A stretch of DNA of 64,000 nucleotides, from the NCBI GenBank assembly GCA_018823325.1, contig JAHJIJ010000032.1, forward strand, positions 1-64,000, given 5' to 3'. The notes under the pieces were generated by a model that saw only the letters and a program-made list of their open reading frames with translations, ran no database searches and was not told where the DNA came from. The stretch comes from Alphaproteobacteria bacterium. Lineage in GTDB: Bacteria > Pseudomonadota > Alphaproteobacteria > Sphingomonadales > Sphingomonadaceae. The position numbers and the translations under genes were made by a program. Shown here in pieces: positions 25,459 through 34,077 of the stretch; positions within the stretch are counted from its first letter, which is position 1; the number at the start of each line of letters is the position of its first letter.

Positions 25459-25896
25459 ATGACAATCAAATCCGCAGCCGCCCTCGTCATTGCGGGCACA
25501 TTGCTTGCCGCCACCGTTGCCGTCCGCGCGCAGGACGCACCCGGCGGCGGTCCCACCAGCGTCGAGATCTCCGGCGAAGGCAAGGAAGTCTACGAGATGA
25601 TCTGCCAGGCCTGCCATATGGCGGACGGCAAGGGCGGGGATGGCGCAGGTGCCGCAATTCCGTCCATCGCCAACAACCCCAATCTCGCCAACAAGGATTT
25701 CATCGTCGACATCCTCGTCAAGGGGCGCGGCGGCATGCCCTGGTTCACGGACATGCTCACGCCGGAGCAGATCGCCGCCGTCTCCACTTACGCGCGGAGC
25801 CACTTCAACACCTATCGCGACCCGGTCACCACAGCCGACGTCCAACGCGTCATGGCCGCCAGCGGATCTTCGACAAGCGATTGCAGCACCTGCTGA
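25459..25896 (+). CDS. Exported cytochrome c between two amine oxidases
   Basis: 145 residues with a signal peptide (1-24, ending VRA). One haem site CQACH (49-53) follows GEGKEVYEMIC, with a probable sixth-ligand Met in GGMPWF. The tail is unusual: it ends SDCSTC with two extra cysteines. Its position, five bases after copy 1 and 38 before copy 2, makes it the likely electron acceptor for both flavoenzymes, by analogy with NicA2 and its cytochrome partner. The upstream frame is open, but the ATG at 25459 gives the signal peptide. Confidence 0.88.
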   Translation: MTIKSAAALVIAGTLLAATVAVRAQDAPGGGPTSVEISGEGKEVYEMICQACHMADGKGGDGAGAAIPSIANNPNLANKDFIVDILVKGRGGMPWFTDMLTPEQIAAVSTYARSHFNTYRDPVTTADVQRVMAASGSSTSDCSTC

Positions 25897-25934
25897 GCCG
25901 TGGGGGCGGCCCAGCACCCTTGGGGGACAAGAGA

Positions 25935-27524
25935 ATGAACGAACTGACGGCTCCTACACGGCGCGATCTGCTGGCAATGATCGGCAAGGCAGGCGGCGCG
26001 ATCGCCATGTACCAGGCGATGACCGCCTTCGGGCATGCCGCCGAGACGCAGTTTACCGGCCCACCGAAGCTCTCCGGCGCGCCCAAGGGCGCAAAGGTGC
26101 TGGTGCTCGGCGCTGGCCTCGCCGGCATGCTCGCTGCCTATGAGCTGCGCAAGGCCGGCTATGCGGTGCAGATCCTCGAATATCAGAACCGGCCGGGCGG
26201 GCGGAACTACTCCATTCGTGGCGGCGACAAGGTCGTGGAAGTCGGCGGCGCCACACAGACCTGCGAATTCCAGCCGGGCAATTATGTCAATCCGGGGCCT
26301 TGGCGCATCCCGCATCATCACCGCACTCTGCTGCATTATACCAAGGCGTTCGGCGTGGAGCTGGAGCCCTTTATCCAGCTCAACCACAATGCCTGGGTCC
26401 ACAACAGCAAGGCCTTCGGCGGGAAGCCGCAGCGCTACAAGGAACTGGCCGTCGACTATAAGGGCCATGTCTCGGAGCTGCTCGGCAAGTCGCTCAATGC
26501 CGGCGCGCTGGATGACAAGGTCACGAAGGAGGACAAGGAGAGACTGGTTCAGGCCCTGCGCGACTGGGGGCTGCTCGATAGCAACCTGAACTACACGGGC
26601 GGCCTGCGTGTCTCCGGCCAGCGCGGCTACGATCAGCCGCCCGGTGGCGGCGTGAACGGTGCGCCGACGCCCTCGAAGATAAACAGCCTCTCCGATGTGC
26701 TCGATTCGCGCGTCTGGCAGCAGATGAGCTTCTTCTTCACCAATGTGATGCAGACGACCATGTTCCAGCCCAAGGGCGGCATAGACATGATCGGCAAGGG
26801 TTTCGCCAAGCAGCTGCCCGGCCTGATCACCTACAATGCCAAGGTGACGAAGGTCGCACAGAGCGACAGCGGCGTCACCGTGTCCTGGCAGGATCTCACG
26901 ACCAATGCCATGAACGAGGCCAAGGCGGATTATTGCGTCTGCACAATTCCGCTCGGCGTGCTGAACCAGCTGGAGCTGCAGGCCAGCGCGCCGCTCAAGG
27001 CGGCGATCGCCGCTGTGCCCTATTCCAATTCCGTGAAAATGGGGCTGGAGATGCGCAGCCGCTTCTGGGAGGAGAAGGACGCCATTTATGGCGGTCACAG
27101 CTTCACCGATCAGCAGATCTCGCTGATTTCCTACCCCAATTATGATTTCTTCGGCGACAAGCCGGCCGTCCTGCTCGGCGCTTTTGCCGGCGGCGCTGCC
27201 GGTTACGCCCTGGCGGGGATGACGCCGGAGCAGCGCATCGAAGCCGCGCTGAAGCAAGGTTCGGTCTTTCATCCCGAGGATTATCGCAAGGAGTTCATGA
27301 ATGGCGTCTCCCTCGCCTGGAGCCGTACGCCCTGGATCATGGGGTGCTGCGCCACATGGTCTGAAGCCTCCCGCGCTCAGCATTACCAGAATCTGGTCGC
27401 GATGGATGGCCGCGTGGTCCTCGCGGGCGAGCATGCATCCTTTTATGGTTGCTGGATGGAGGGCGCCCTTCTTTCCGCACTGGATGCCATTGAGCGCCTG
27501 CACAAAAAAGCATTGGCTGCCTGA
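25935..27524 (+). CDS. Tat-type flavin amine oxidase/dehydrogenase, copy 2
   Basis: 529 residues, closely paralogous to the product of 23864. The Tat signal is TRRDLLAMIGKAGGAIAMYQ, the FAD motif VLVLGAGLAGMLAAYELRKAG, and the C-terminal block VVLAGEHASFYGCWMEGALLSA. Differences concentrate in the tail and in substrate-pocket stretches, for example FINVMQ/FSNVMQ-type changes and SNSVKM versus SGQVKI. It could be a second enzyme with a different substrate, or the partner of copy 1 in a heterodimer. It follows the cytochrome c gene and precedes the efflux genes by 38 bases. Confidence 0.9.
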   Translation: MNELTAPTRRDLLAMIGKAGGAIAMYQAMTAFGHAAETQFTGPPKLSGAPKGAKVLVLGAGLAGMLAAYELRKAGYAVQILEYQNRPGGRNYSIRGGDKVVEVGGATQTCEFQPGNYVNPGPWRIPHHHRTLLHYTKAFGVELEPFIQLNHNAWVHNSKAFGGKPQRYKELAVDYKGHVSELLGKSLNAGALDDKVTKEDKERLVQALRDWGLLDSNLNYTGGLRVSGQRGYDQPPGGGVNGAPTPSKINSLSDVLDSRVWQQMSFFFTNVMQTTMFQPKGGIDMIGKGFAKQLPGLITYNAKVTKVAQSDSGVTVSWQDLTTNAMNEAKADYCVCTIPLGVLNQLELQASAPLKAAIAAVPYSNSVKMGLEMRSRFWEEKDAIYGGHSFTDQQISLISYPNYDFFGDKPAVLLGAFAGGAAGYALAGMTPEQRIEAALKQGSVFHPEDYRKEFMNGVSLAWSRTPWIMGCCATWSEASRAQHYQNLVAMDGRVVLAGEHASFYGCWMEGALLSALDAIERLHKKALAA

Positions 27525-27562
27525 TCGGAACTCCGGCAAAGTAGACAAAATCTACCACAGAC

Positions 27563-28693
27563 ATGGATGACGCCGTGGACCCTTCAGGCCGGCTACCGAA
27601 CGTAGGCGGAAAATCCTTCTGGTCACTGCAGCGGGTCACTCTGCTGCTCGGCCTCGCTTTACTTTCCGCCTGCGGGAAAAGCGAAGTCGAGCAGCAGCGT
27701 CAGCCACCACTGGTTTCGGCGACGAAGCCGGTCACTCATGTCTTTCGCGACGAAATTCAGGCTGTCGGCACGGCGCGTGCCAACGAGCAGGTGACGCTCG
27801 CCGCCAATGTCACGGAGCGGATCGAGCGCTTGTTGTTCGATGATGGTATGTACGTCCGCGCCGGGCAATTGCTTGCAGTGCTCTCTAACGCGCAGGAGCA
27901 AGCCGCGCTGGCCGGCGCCCGGGCCAGTGCAGCAGAGGCCGCGTCCCAGCTTGAGCGCGTGAGCAGTCTCTATAAACAGGGGTTTGCAACGCGCGCCCTG
28001 CTCGATCAGCAGCGGGCTGCGCTCAGTGAAGCCCGGGCGAGCGAAGATGGCACACAGGCGCAGCTTGGTGACCGGCTCATTCGCGCGCCATTCTCCGGCT
28101 ATCTCTCCCTGCGGACCATCTCAGAGGGGGCTATCGTCAACAGCGGCACACCACTGGTGACGGTCAGCGATCTCTCGCGCATCAAGCTCGATTTCACGGT
28201 GCCGGAAACGCAGCTTGGCGCTCTGCGCACCGGCCAGCCCATCAGGGCGTATTCCTCCGCTTATCCTGAGGATGTGCTGCAAGGGACGATCAGCACCATC
28301 GATCCGGTGATCGACCCGGAGAGTCGGGCCGTGATGGTCCGCGCCACGCTGCCCAATCCCGGCGCACGGATCAAGCCCGGCATGTTGCTCACGGTGCGGA
28401 TCGAGACAGGACAGCGCACCGCCCTCGCCGTGCCGGAAGTCGCCGTGCTGAGCCAGGGCGAGACGCGCTATGTCTATACGCTGGACGCCGAGCGCAAGGC
28501 CAAGCGCACCGCGGTAAAAACCGGGCTGCGCGACAATGGCCTCATGGAAGTGAGCGGGCTGTCCCAGGATGCGATGGTCGTGACGGAGGGCGTCGTGAAG
28601 GTCGCAGAAGGACGCGCGGTCCGCATTGCGGAGGTCGAGAGCAGCGACAGCGCCGCCCGGAAAGGCCCTGCGGCGCCGGAAGCCCGGCCATGA
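27563..28693 (+). CDS. RND efflux membrane-fusion lipoprotein
   Basis: 376 residues of the HlyD/AcrA family. The N-terminal hydrophobic stretch ends in the lipobox LLSACG, so it is a periplasmic lipoprotein. The mature part shows the barrel-sandwich half-motifs (NVTERIERLLFDDGMYVRAG and RLIRAPFSGYLSLRTISEG), a coiled-coil hairpin (~110-160) and a C-terminal beta-barrel/membrane-proximal region. It links the RND pump to an outer-membrane channel, which is not encoded here. Its stop overlaps the pump start by ATGA. Confidence 0.9.
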   Translation: MDDAVDPSGRLPNVGGKSFWSLQRVTLLLGLALLSACGKSEVEQQRQPPLVSATKPVTHVFRDEIQAVGTARANEQVTLAANVTERIERLLFDDGMYVRAGQLLAVLSNAQEQAALAGARASAAEAASQLERVSSLYKQGFATRALLDQQRAALSEARASEDGTQAQLGDRLIRAPFSGYLSLRTISEGAIVNSGTPLVTVSDLSRIKLDFTVPETQLGALRTGQPIRAYSSAYPEDVLQGTISTIDPVIDPESRAVMVRATLPNPGARIKPGMLLTVRIETGQRTALAVPEVAVLSQGETRYVYTLDAERKAKRTAVKTGLRDNGLMEVSGLSQDAMVVTEGVVKVAEGRAVRIAEVESSDSAARKGPAAPEARP

Positions 28694-31600
28694 TCCTTTC
28701 GGACATCTCCGTGCGGCGGCCTGTCGTCGCCGCCGTGATGTCCCTGCTTCTGGCGATTGTTGGCTTCGTTGGCTTCCTGAACCTTTCGGTGCGCGAATAT
28801 CCGGACACCGATCCGCCGATCGTTTCGGTCGAGACGCGCTACACGGGCGCGAATGCCAGCGTGATCGAGAACCGCATCACCCAACCACTTGAACAGCGCC
28901 TGGCGGGCATTGAAGGCATTGAGACGATCAGTTCCACGTCTCGTGACGGGGCCTCCAACATCGTCATCGAATTCCGGGCCGGGCGGGATGTCGATGCGGC
29001 GGCGAACGATGTGCGCGACCGAGTGGCCGGCGGGGCTGCGGACAGACCGGACGACGCATTCCCCCCAGAAGTGCGTAAGGTCGATTCCGATTCACAGCCG
29101 ATCATCTTCTTCGGTGTGATGGCGCCGGGCTGGGACCGCACAAAGCTTGGCGATTTCGTCTTCCGTGTCATCGTCGACCGCCTGTCCACCATCGATGGCG
29201 TTGCCCAAATCGTCGAGCTTGGCATGGCACGCCCCGCCATGCGCGTGTGGCTCAATGCAGATCGGCTGGCGGCCTTTCGGCTGACACCGGGCGATGTCGA
29301 GGCAGCCCTGCGGCGGCAGAATGTCGAATTGCCTGCTGGGCGTATCGAGGCGCAGGCACAGAACCTCTCGATCCGCGTCCAGCGCGATTTCACCACCCCT
29401 GAGGATTTTTCCCAGCTTGTCGTTGGTCGGGGGAGCGACGGGTATCTCGTCCGCCTGGGTGACATCGCGCGGATCGAGGAAGGCCCGGAAAATCCTTATT
29501 CGGTCTTCCGTTACAATGGCGAAACCGGGGTCGGTCTCGGCATTGTCCGCCAATCGGGAGCAAACACGCTGGAAGTCGCCCAGGCTGCCAAGGCTGCCGT
29601 TGCCGAACTGAGCGAGACACTGCCCGAAGGCGTTGAAATCCGCATGGGCGGCGATAGCACCATGTTCATTGAAGAGGCGATCAAGGGCGTTTGGCGAACC
29701 ATCTTCGAGGCAGCGCTGCTGGTCACCATCGTGGTCTTCTTCTTCCTGGGCAGCATGCGCGCGACACTCGTGCCGATGATCACGGTGCCGATCTGCCTGC
29801 TGACGACCTTTGGCGTGCTGTGGTTGGCCGGCTATTCGATCAATCTGCTCACCCTGCTCGCGCTGGTGCTGGCGATCGGTCTCGTTGTCGATGATGCCAT
29901 TGTCGTTCTGGAGAATGTTTATCACCGCATCGAGGAAGGCGAAGATCCGCTCTTCGCCGCTTTTTACGGCGCTCGTCAGGTGGGATTCGCCGTGGTCGCT
30001 TCCACGATGGTGGTCTGCGCAGTCTTCGTGCCCGTGATGTTTCTCTCCGGTCAGGCGGGGCTGCTCTTCCGCGAACTTGCGGTGGCCATGATCGCGGCGA
30101 TCGGCGTTTCAGGCTTTCTCGCGCTCACGCTCACACCGATGATGTGTTCCAAGCTGCTGAAGGGCAGCCAACGCGGCCGCCTGACCGCGAAGATCGACCG
30201 GCTGATGGATCGAACGGAAGCGGGATATCAGCGTCTGCTCGACACCATGATCCAGCGGCCGTTGCCGGTCGTCATCGCGGCCGGCCTGCTCATCGCGGCC
30301 GGCGCCTTCCTGTTTCAGGGTCTGGATTCAGAGCTTGCTCCTGCCGAGGACACAGGCGTGATTCAGGTCCGCCTCAATTCGCCGGAGGGCACTGGCTTTG
30401 CGCAGGCCGACCAGTATCTTCGTCAGGCCGAGGGGCTGATCCTGCCCCTGGTCGCCGATGACGGTCCGGTACGCGGCATGAACGCGCGCATTGGCGGCTT
30501 CGGCGGCGGGACCGATGATTTCAACTCCAGCAGCCTCGCTGTGTTCATGAAGCATTGGGACGAGCGTGCCGAAAGCTCCCAGAGCGTCGCACAGGAACTG
30601 AATCGGCGGCTGACGACGCTGCCGTCCGTACGCGGCAACGCGACTGTCACAAACCGCTTGGCCCGTGGCGGCCAGCCGATCAGCTTCGTGATCGCCGGCA
30701 CCAGCTATGAGGATCTGGCCGTCGCGCGCGATCGCATTCTGGACGCCGCCCGCGACAATCCCGGAATCGTCAATCTGGATGCCGATTATGTCGAGAACAA
30801 GCCACAGCTCATGATCGAGATCGATCATCAGCGCGCCGGCGACATGGGCATTTCCGTCAATGACATCAGCCAGGCGCTGCAGACCATGATGGGCTCGCGC
30901 CGCGCCTCAACCTATGTGCGCGACGGCGAGGAATATTATGTCGTCCTGCAGGCCGAGGCTTTCAATCGCGCGGATGAGGCCTCGCTCTCGAAGGTCTATG
31001 TCCGGGCAGCCGGCGGCGCGCTCGTGCCGCTCTCCAACCTGCTGATCATCCGCCAGGCCGCCACCGCCCGCGAGCTTGGCCGCTTCAACAAGATGCGCGC
31101 CATCACGCTGAGCGGCGGCCTTGCCGAAGGCTACTCCCTCGGTCGCGCGCTCGACTTCCTCAACGAGCAGGCGCGCCAATCACCCGAGATCATGGCGGTC
31201 GGCTACAAGGGCGAGAGCCGCAGCTTTATGCAGACCGGCTCTTCGATCTGGGTCGCTTTCGCGTTCACCGTGGTGGTGATCTATCTGCTGCTCTCTGCGC
31301 AGTTCGAGAGTTTCATTCACCCGCTGGTGATCATTTCCGCCGTGCCACTTGGCGTTGCGGGCGGCATTATCGGGCTGGCGGTGACCGGCACCAGCGTCAA
31401 TCTGTTCAGCCAGATCGGCATCATCATGCTGGTCGGGCTGGCAGTGAAGAATGGCATTCTGATCGTCGAATATGCCAATCAGTTGCGTGACGATGGACGG
31501 ACTTTTGAGGATGCGATCCGCGATGCAGCCGTCCGGCGCCTCCGCCCGATCCTGATGACATCGATCGCGACCGTATCCGGCGCCCTGCCGCTCGCGCTCA

Positions 31601-31812
31601 GCGCCGGCGCCGGCGCCAACGCCCGCTCGTCGATCGGCTGGGTTATTGTCTTCGGCGTCAGCATCGCGACGGCCATCACGCTGTTCGTGGTGCCCATCCT
31701 CTACAGCCGACTCGCTCGTGGCACATCCTCGCCGCAGACCGTCACGCGCCGCCTGCGCGATCTGATGGGCAAGGGCGGCAAGGCCGGCGAGGCAACCCAG
31801 CCCGCCGAATAA
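28690..31812 (+). CDS. RND-family efflux transporter, inner-membrane pump
   Basis: 1040 residues, the full length of hydrophobe/amphiphile RND pumps. It starts ILSDISVRRPVVAAVMSLLL. The proton-relay pair is in LAIGLVVDDAIVVLENVYHR, and a duplicated set of membrane segments ends LFVVPILYSRLARG. The periplasmic porter domains contain the usual RPAMRVWLNADRLAAFRLTP segment. It exports a substrate through the fusion protein encoded upstream. Close downstream position of the amine oxidases suggests it may remove a toxic product or intermediate, but it could be independent. Confidence 0.93.
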   Translation: MILSDISVRRPVVAAVMSLLLAIVGFVGFLNLSVREYPDTDPPIVSVETRYTGANASVIENRITQPLEQRLAGIEGIETISSTSRDGASNIVIEFRAGRDVDAAANDVRDRVAGGAADRPDDAFPPEVRKVDSDSQPIIFFGVMAPGWDRTKLGDFVFRVIVDRLSTIDGVAQIVELGMARPAMRVWLNADRLAAFRLTPGDVEAALRRQNVELPAGRIEAQAQNLSIRVQRDFTTPEDFSQLVVGRGSDGYLVRLGDIARIEEGPENPYSVFRYNGETGVGLGIVRQSGANTLEVAQAAKAAVAELSETLPEGVEIRMGGDSTMFIEEAIKGVWRTIFEAALLVTIVVFFFLGSMRATLVPMITVPICLLTTFGVLWLAGYSINLLTLLALVLAIGLVVDDAIVVLENVYHRIEEGEDPLFAAFYGARQVGFAVVASTMVVCAVFVPVMFLSGQAGLLFRELAVAMIAAIGVSGFLALTLTPMMCSKLLKGSQRGRLTAKIDRLMDRTEAGYQRLLDTMIQRPLPVVIAAGLLIAAGAFLFQGLDSELAPAEDTGVIQVRLNSPEGTGFAQADQYLRQAEGLILPLVADDGPVRGMNARIGGFGGGTDDFNSSSLAVFMKHWDERAESSQSVAQELNRRLTTLPSVRGNATVTNRLARGGQPISFVIAGTSYEDLAVARDRILDAARDNPGIVNLDADYVENKPQLMIEIDHQRAGDMGISVNDISQALQTMMGSRRASTYVRDGEEYYVVLQAEAFNRADEASLSKVYVRAAGGALVPLSNLLIIRQAATARELGRFNKMRAITLSGGLAEGYSLGRALDFLNEQARQSPEIMAVGYKGESRSFMQTGSSIWVAFAFTVVVIYLLLSAQFESFIHPLVIISAVPLGVAGGIIGLAVTGTSVNLFSQIGIIMLVGLAVKNGILIVEYANQLRDDGRTFEDAIRDAAVRRLRPILMTSIATVSGALPLALSAGAGANARSSIGWVIVFGVSIATAITLFVVPILYSRLARGTSSPQTVTRRLRDLMGKGGKAGEATQPAE

Positions 31813-31850
31813 CGGCAAACTCGGACGATCATCCCAGCCCACATGCAAAC

Positions 31851-31880
31851 GGCGCGCCGCTCGAAGGTCGAGGACGCGCC
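31851..31880. terminator. Candidate bidirectional terminator after the RND pump
   Basis: An outer stem ggcgcg/cgcgcc (31851-31856, 31875-31880) encloses an inner ctcga/tcgag hairpin (31860-31864, 31868-31872). It sits between the convergent pump gene and the UrcA gene. No T-run follows on either strand, so termination is plausible only. Confidence 0.35.
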
Positions 31881-31907
31881 GCACATAGGCCAGGAGGCCT
31901 GATCAGA

Positions 31908-32216
31908 TCAGTCGATGATCGCCATCTGCGAATGCGCATTGGAAAGCTGTGCAATGCGGGTTTCGCTCACCTGCTGCATCGACTTGCGGCACTTGAAATC
32001 AGGCGCCAGATCCGCATTCACGCGGTCGCCGGGATTGCAGGCGGCAGCGATCTGACGCGCCACGCGCTCACGGAACTTTGCGACACTCTCCGCATCAGCG
32101 AAATTCACGCCTTCGGTCGAAACGCGCAGCTCGACCTGTTCGCGGGGCTTGGCAATTCCAGCGCTCGAACCGGCGAGCAGACCAGCCGCAACGAGGGCGG
32201 CGGCAACGATTTTCAT
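31908..32216 (-). CDS. UrcA-family exported protein
   Basis: 102 residues with a signal peptide (1-22). The mature protein fits the small UrcA family common in sphingomonads and Caulobacter relatives: VELRVSTEGVNFADAESVAKFRERVARQIAAAC, then a second cysteine in FKCRKS. The two cysteines probably form a disulfide. Function is unknown; family members often sit near TonB receptors. It is convergent with the RND operon. Confidence 0.75.
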   Translation of the reverse strand: MKIVAAALVAAGLLAGSSAGIAKPREQVELRVSTEGVNFADAESVAKFRERVARQIAAACNPGDRVNADLAPDFKCRKSMQQVSETRIAQLSNAHSQMAIID

Positions 32217-33011
32217 GACAACTTACTCCTGTGAACTCATTTTCGCTTTTACATATCTCTTGATGAAGTCAGGCCCATGACGACCCCAGGGGCGGTCCCG
32301 AACCTGTCCAGCGTTTTTGAGTGCGCTTGATGGTGAGATAGGAGTGAGCCATTGTCGCCACAAGGCAAAATCGTCGCTGCGCCGCAGAAAACCGCCAAAT
32401 TTTGATGTTGCAAGGCACGATAGCGCCCGGTCGGCCGGCGCGCTTGTAATGTAACGGAGCACCGCCTGTTTACGGGACACAAAACGGCAAACAGGCCGCC
32501 ATCTTGCGCCGGCATACACCATTAAAGCCGCCAAAACGGCGTGGTAAACGTGAACACAAGCCCGCACGGATCAAGTCCTCAATTGAGGAAAGCCAGTTCC
32601 TTTTCAGTCCATTAGTCGGAAAGCGTTGCGCGCGCCTCCAACCGCTGCAAAGTCGCCATTTGGTTCTTGCCAGGCGACGCTGGTTGCGCCAGCATATCGA
32701 GCGCTGCCCCTGCGGCTGGTTCAGCCTTGTCATCTACGCGATAAGCGAAGAACAGCTTGGTGCACTTATGTGCAAAAGCCGCTTACGCTGCACAGGCGAA
32801 GAGGCTCGCGAAAATAATTGCAGCGGCGGCATACCCACAGACGCGCTGCTACCCGAGTCTGCGCGTTATTGCCCCTTTCCAGGCAGCAGGAGCCTCGCAC
32901 GCAACGAGTCGCGCCATTCGCGCAGTTGTTTTGGCCGCTCGGCTGATGCAAGGGAGAAGCGAACCGCACACGCGGCATGCAGCCTTACGGGCCAGGACGA
33001 CGGAAAGAGCG
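32217..33011. other. 795-bp region with no recognisable gene
   Basis: Open frames exist here (for example 32223-32567 minus and 32504-33028 plus) but none has a recognisable domain, convincing ribosome site or a start that does not clash with the neighbours. It is locally richer in A and T than its surroundings in places (around 32460-32620). It must hold the UrcA promoter and the promoter of the gene at 33012. A non-coding RNA is possible; I see no known fold. Confidence 0.5.
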
Positions 33012-33974
33012 ATGATAGCAACGGATAAGCCGATTGTTTTGTTTGGCGGCGGGGGTTTCGTCGGCCGCCATGTGGCACAGGAACTGCTTTCAAGGGGCTA
33101 TCGCGTGCGCATCGCGCAACGAGATGCGCGCCAGGCCATGGGCATCCGCACATTGGGCGGCATGGGCCAGACGCAGTTCGTCGCCGTGGACATTACCGAT
33201 GTCGGACAAGTCGCCGCCGCGCTTGAGGGTGCATCCGCCGCAATCAATCTCGTCGGCCTTCTCACGGGCAATATGGAGGCCGTGCACAGTCTCGGCGCGC
33301 GGAATATTGCGCAGGCTGCAGCCGCCGCCGGGCTAGCATCGCTCGTCCAGATATCGGCCATCGGCGCGGACGCAAATAGTGCCTCAGCTTATGGTCGTAC
33401 GAAAGCGGAGGGTGAAGCCGCCGTGCGCGCGCACTTCCCGAGCGCGACCATCCTGCGCCCCTCGATCATCTTCGGTCAGGATGATCAGTTCACCAACCGC
33501 TTCGCGCGCTTGATCGTCACTGCTTCGTCTGTACCCGTCCTTCACGCCGTGCCGGTTATCCGGGCTGCTACGCGCTTCCAACCCGTGCATGTCGCCGATG
33601 TCGCTCATGCGATCGCGCTGGCGGCGATCGAACCCAGGCTTCATGCTGGCCGCACCTATGAGCTCGGCGGCCCGGACATTCTTTCCCTGCGCGAGATCAA
33701 TGGCTGGATCGCGGATCAGATCGGGCGCGATTGCAAGTTCCTGCCTATCCCGGATGGCGTTGCGAAGGCGCTGGCGACAAGCACCGGCTGGGCTCCCGGC
33801 GCGCCAATCACGCGGGACCAGTTCGAGATGCTGCTGACAGACAATGTCGTCGCACCGGGCGCACCCGGCTTCGAGAGCTTCGGCATCACGCCCGCACCGA
33901 TGGCTGCGATCGCACCAGCCTGGCTGGACCAATATCGCAAGCACGGCCGCTTCGGCAGCACGGCCAGGGCCTGA
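33012..33974 (+). CDS. NAD(P)-binding SDR-type protein, NDUFA9/complex I assembly-like
   Basis: 320 residues of the atypical extended SDR class. The dinucleotide motif is IVLFGGGGFVGRHVAQELL, and the mid-protein blocks LVQISAIGADANSASAYGRT and ILRPSIIFGQDDQFTNRFA match the NDUFA9-like group, which in mitochondria is a complex I accessory subunit. Bacterial members are often annotated as complex I NDUFA9 subunit family proteins; their role is not settled. The start at 33012 follows GGAAAGAGCG; the open frame extends upstream without support. It precedes uppP on the same strand by 103 bp. Confidence 0.85.
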   Translation: MIATDKPIVLFGGGGFVGRHVAQELLSRGYRVRIAQRDARQAMGIRTLGGMGQTQFVAVDITDVGQVAAALEGASAAINLVGLLTGNMEAVHSLGARNIAQAAAAAGLASLVQISAIGADANSASAYGRTKAEGEAAVRAHFPSATILRPSIIFGQDDQFTNRFARLIVTASSVPVLHAVPVIRAATRFQPVHVADVAHAIALAAIEPRLHAGRTYELGGPDILSLREINGWIADQIGRDCKFLPIPDGVAKALATSTGWAPGAPITRDQFEMLLTDNVVAPGAPGFESFGITPAPMAAIAPAWLDQYRKHGRFGSTARA

Positions 33975-34077
33975 CAGCGCCCTGCAGCCAGCCCATTTGA
34001 CGAGCCGTTGCATCCGCGATCGCTAAACACAGGATCGACAGCCCCCAACATGTCCCCCTACACGGATCGTCCGAGCC

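Noticed and set aside
25812..27548. 578-residue minus-strand frame opposite the second amine oxidase
   Set aside because: Shadow of a clear Tat flavoenzyme; no recognisable motif of its own.
32223..33028. Small frames in the 795-bp gap (32223-32567 minus, 32504-33028 plus)
   Set aside because: Basic, cysteine-scattered sequences with no domain or convincing ribosome site; the plus one runs into the next gene's start.
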